61,766 nt of DNA from Nocardioides sp. IC4_145 (GTDB taxonomy: Bacteria > Actinomycetota > Actinomycetes > Propionibacteriales > Nocardioidaceae): the NCBI RefSeq assembly GCF_011250565.1, contig NZ_JAANMS010000025.1:1-61766 (forward strand), read 5' to 3'. The position numbers were made by a program, and so were the translations under genes. This document shows positions 61,325 to 61,766 of this stretch, piece by piece (the first letter of the stretch is position 1; the number at the start of each line of letters is the position of its first letter). A model generated the notes under the pieces. It ran no database searches. It saw only the letters and a program-made list of their open reading frames with translations, and was not told the DNA's origin.

Positions 61325-61766
61325 TCGGCTCCGAGGTCGGCTCGGCCACGGACACGAGGACGGCGTCCGGGTAGGTCTCGCGGAGCTGCTCGAGGTAGTC
61401 GACGAGCGCCTCGCGGGTGAGCTCGGTGGTGCCGAGGACGATGACCGTGCCGGGCTTGTCCGCCTTGTCGCCGTCGCGGAGGTCGAGGACCAGCTCGAGG
61501 GCGGTGCCGTCGGCCTCCTCGGGCACGAGCTCGAGGAGGGTCTCCTCGTCCTCGACGGTCTCCGGGTCGGTCGGCTCGGCCTCGGTGTCGACCACGCAGG
61601 TCCACTCGCGCTCGAGCGCGTCGGCGCACGGGTCGGCGACCGGCTGCGGCTCGGGAGTGGGGGTCGGCTGCGGCGCGGGGGTCGGCGTGGGCTGGGGCGT
61701 CGGCGGGTTCTTGGGCGGGTTCTTCGGGGGCGACTTCGGCGGGTTCGCCTGCTCGCAGTCCGCCTC
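61311..61766 (-). CDS. partial secreted-type protein with Pro-rich linker (5' end beyond window)
   Basis: At least 151 residues, open to the window edge. Starts in the window with a Lys/Pro/Asn linker (PPKNPPKNPPTPQPTPTPAP), then two Cys (DPCADALEREWTCVVDTE) and a domain with LELVLDLRDGDKADKPGTVI and LREALVDYLEQLRETYPDAV-type sequence. The linker style suggests an extracytoplasmic domain after a membrane anchor or signal. The stop codon TGA (61311-61313) is inside a dispersed repeat, giving a final PAG. No family recognised. Confidence 0.7.
   Translation of the reverse strand, partial: EADCEQANPPKSPPKNPPKNPPTPQPTPTPAPQPTPTPEPQPVADPCADALEREWTCVVDTEAEPTDPETVEDEETLLELVPEEADGTALELVLDLRDGDKADKPGTVIVLGTTELTREALVDYLEQLRETYPDAVLVSVAEPTSEPIPAG

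Overview
The window is very GC-rich with dense, tightly packed genes. It carries markers of a high-GC actinobacterium: mycothiol synthase, GlnR, glucosyl-3-phosphoglycerate synthase next to a FolP2-like gene, DUF4395 and DUF1416 proteins, an HbhA-like protein, frequent GTG starts and nitrobindin. The gene set and dispersed repeats look most like Nocardioides or a relative; that placement is inference from remembered protein resemblance, not from a search.

Layout. 1-1.4 kb: a PD-(D/E)XK-like protein between two copies of a hairpin cassette. 1.4-6.6 kb: phosphate block (PiT transporter, DUF47 partner, polyphosphate kinase) and an HSL-type esterase. 6.6-12.9 kb: Ala-rich coiled-coil membrane protein, DsrE-like protein, nitrobindin-Fur-YgfZ, YihY protein. 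12.9-13.8 kb: gene-poor. 13.8-17.8 kb: mshD, glnR, a MoaD-like protein, two nucleotide-sugar SDRs. 17.8-19.9 kb: sulfur locus (leaderless Cys-containing leader peptide, DUF4395 protein, rhodanese, DUF1416). 20.3-27.4 kb: a lower-GC polysaccharide island (two glycosyltransferases, serine-acetyltransferase-like protein, polymerase-like and flippase-like membrane proteins, ISL3-type transposase relic, pyruvyltransferase). 27.4-36.8 kb: sulfate activation (cysD, cysN, a CysC-LMW phosphatase fusion) mixed with sugar genes (UDP-sugar dehydrogenase, gmd, manA), TauE/SafE exporter and a VanZ gene broken by a stop. 36.8-40.5 kb: asparaginase, XRE regulator with HbhA-like protein, dtd, small membrane protein, cupin. 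40.5-50.3 kb: dTDP-rhamnose genes, tyrosine autokinase, polyprenyl-phosphate sugar transferase, galE, DUF4012. 50.4-61.8 kb: secreted proteins, TetR, gpgS-folP-LigB-like-RibD-like operon, permease pair, large M1 metallopeptidase with Ig-like repeats, and a truncated secreted protein.

Taken together, 15.8-50.3 kb reads as one extended surface-polysaccharide region: sugar-nucleotide synthesis (GDP-deoxyhexose, dTDP-rhamnose, UDP-uronate, UDP-galactose), priming transferase, glycosyltransferases, Wzy/Wzx-like proteins, BY-kinase and a candidate partner phosphatase. PAPS-forming genes lie inside it, which raises the possibility of a sulfated polymer.

The most unusual feature is a family of palindromic repeats (core like GGTTTCGAGAC...GCTAGC...CTCAACCAGC) scattered through the window. 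Most copies are intergenic. At least four are in-frame inside protein genes (three in the CysC-phosphatase fusion, one in gpgS in the other orientation). Others supply stop codons, a Shine-Dalgarno region or an N-terminus. This resembles in principle the Rickettsia palindromic elements that add peptides to proteins.
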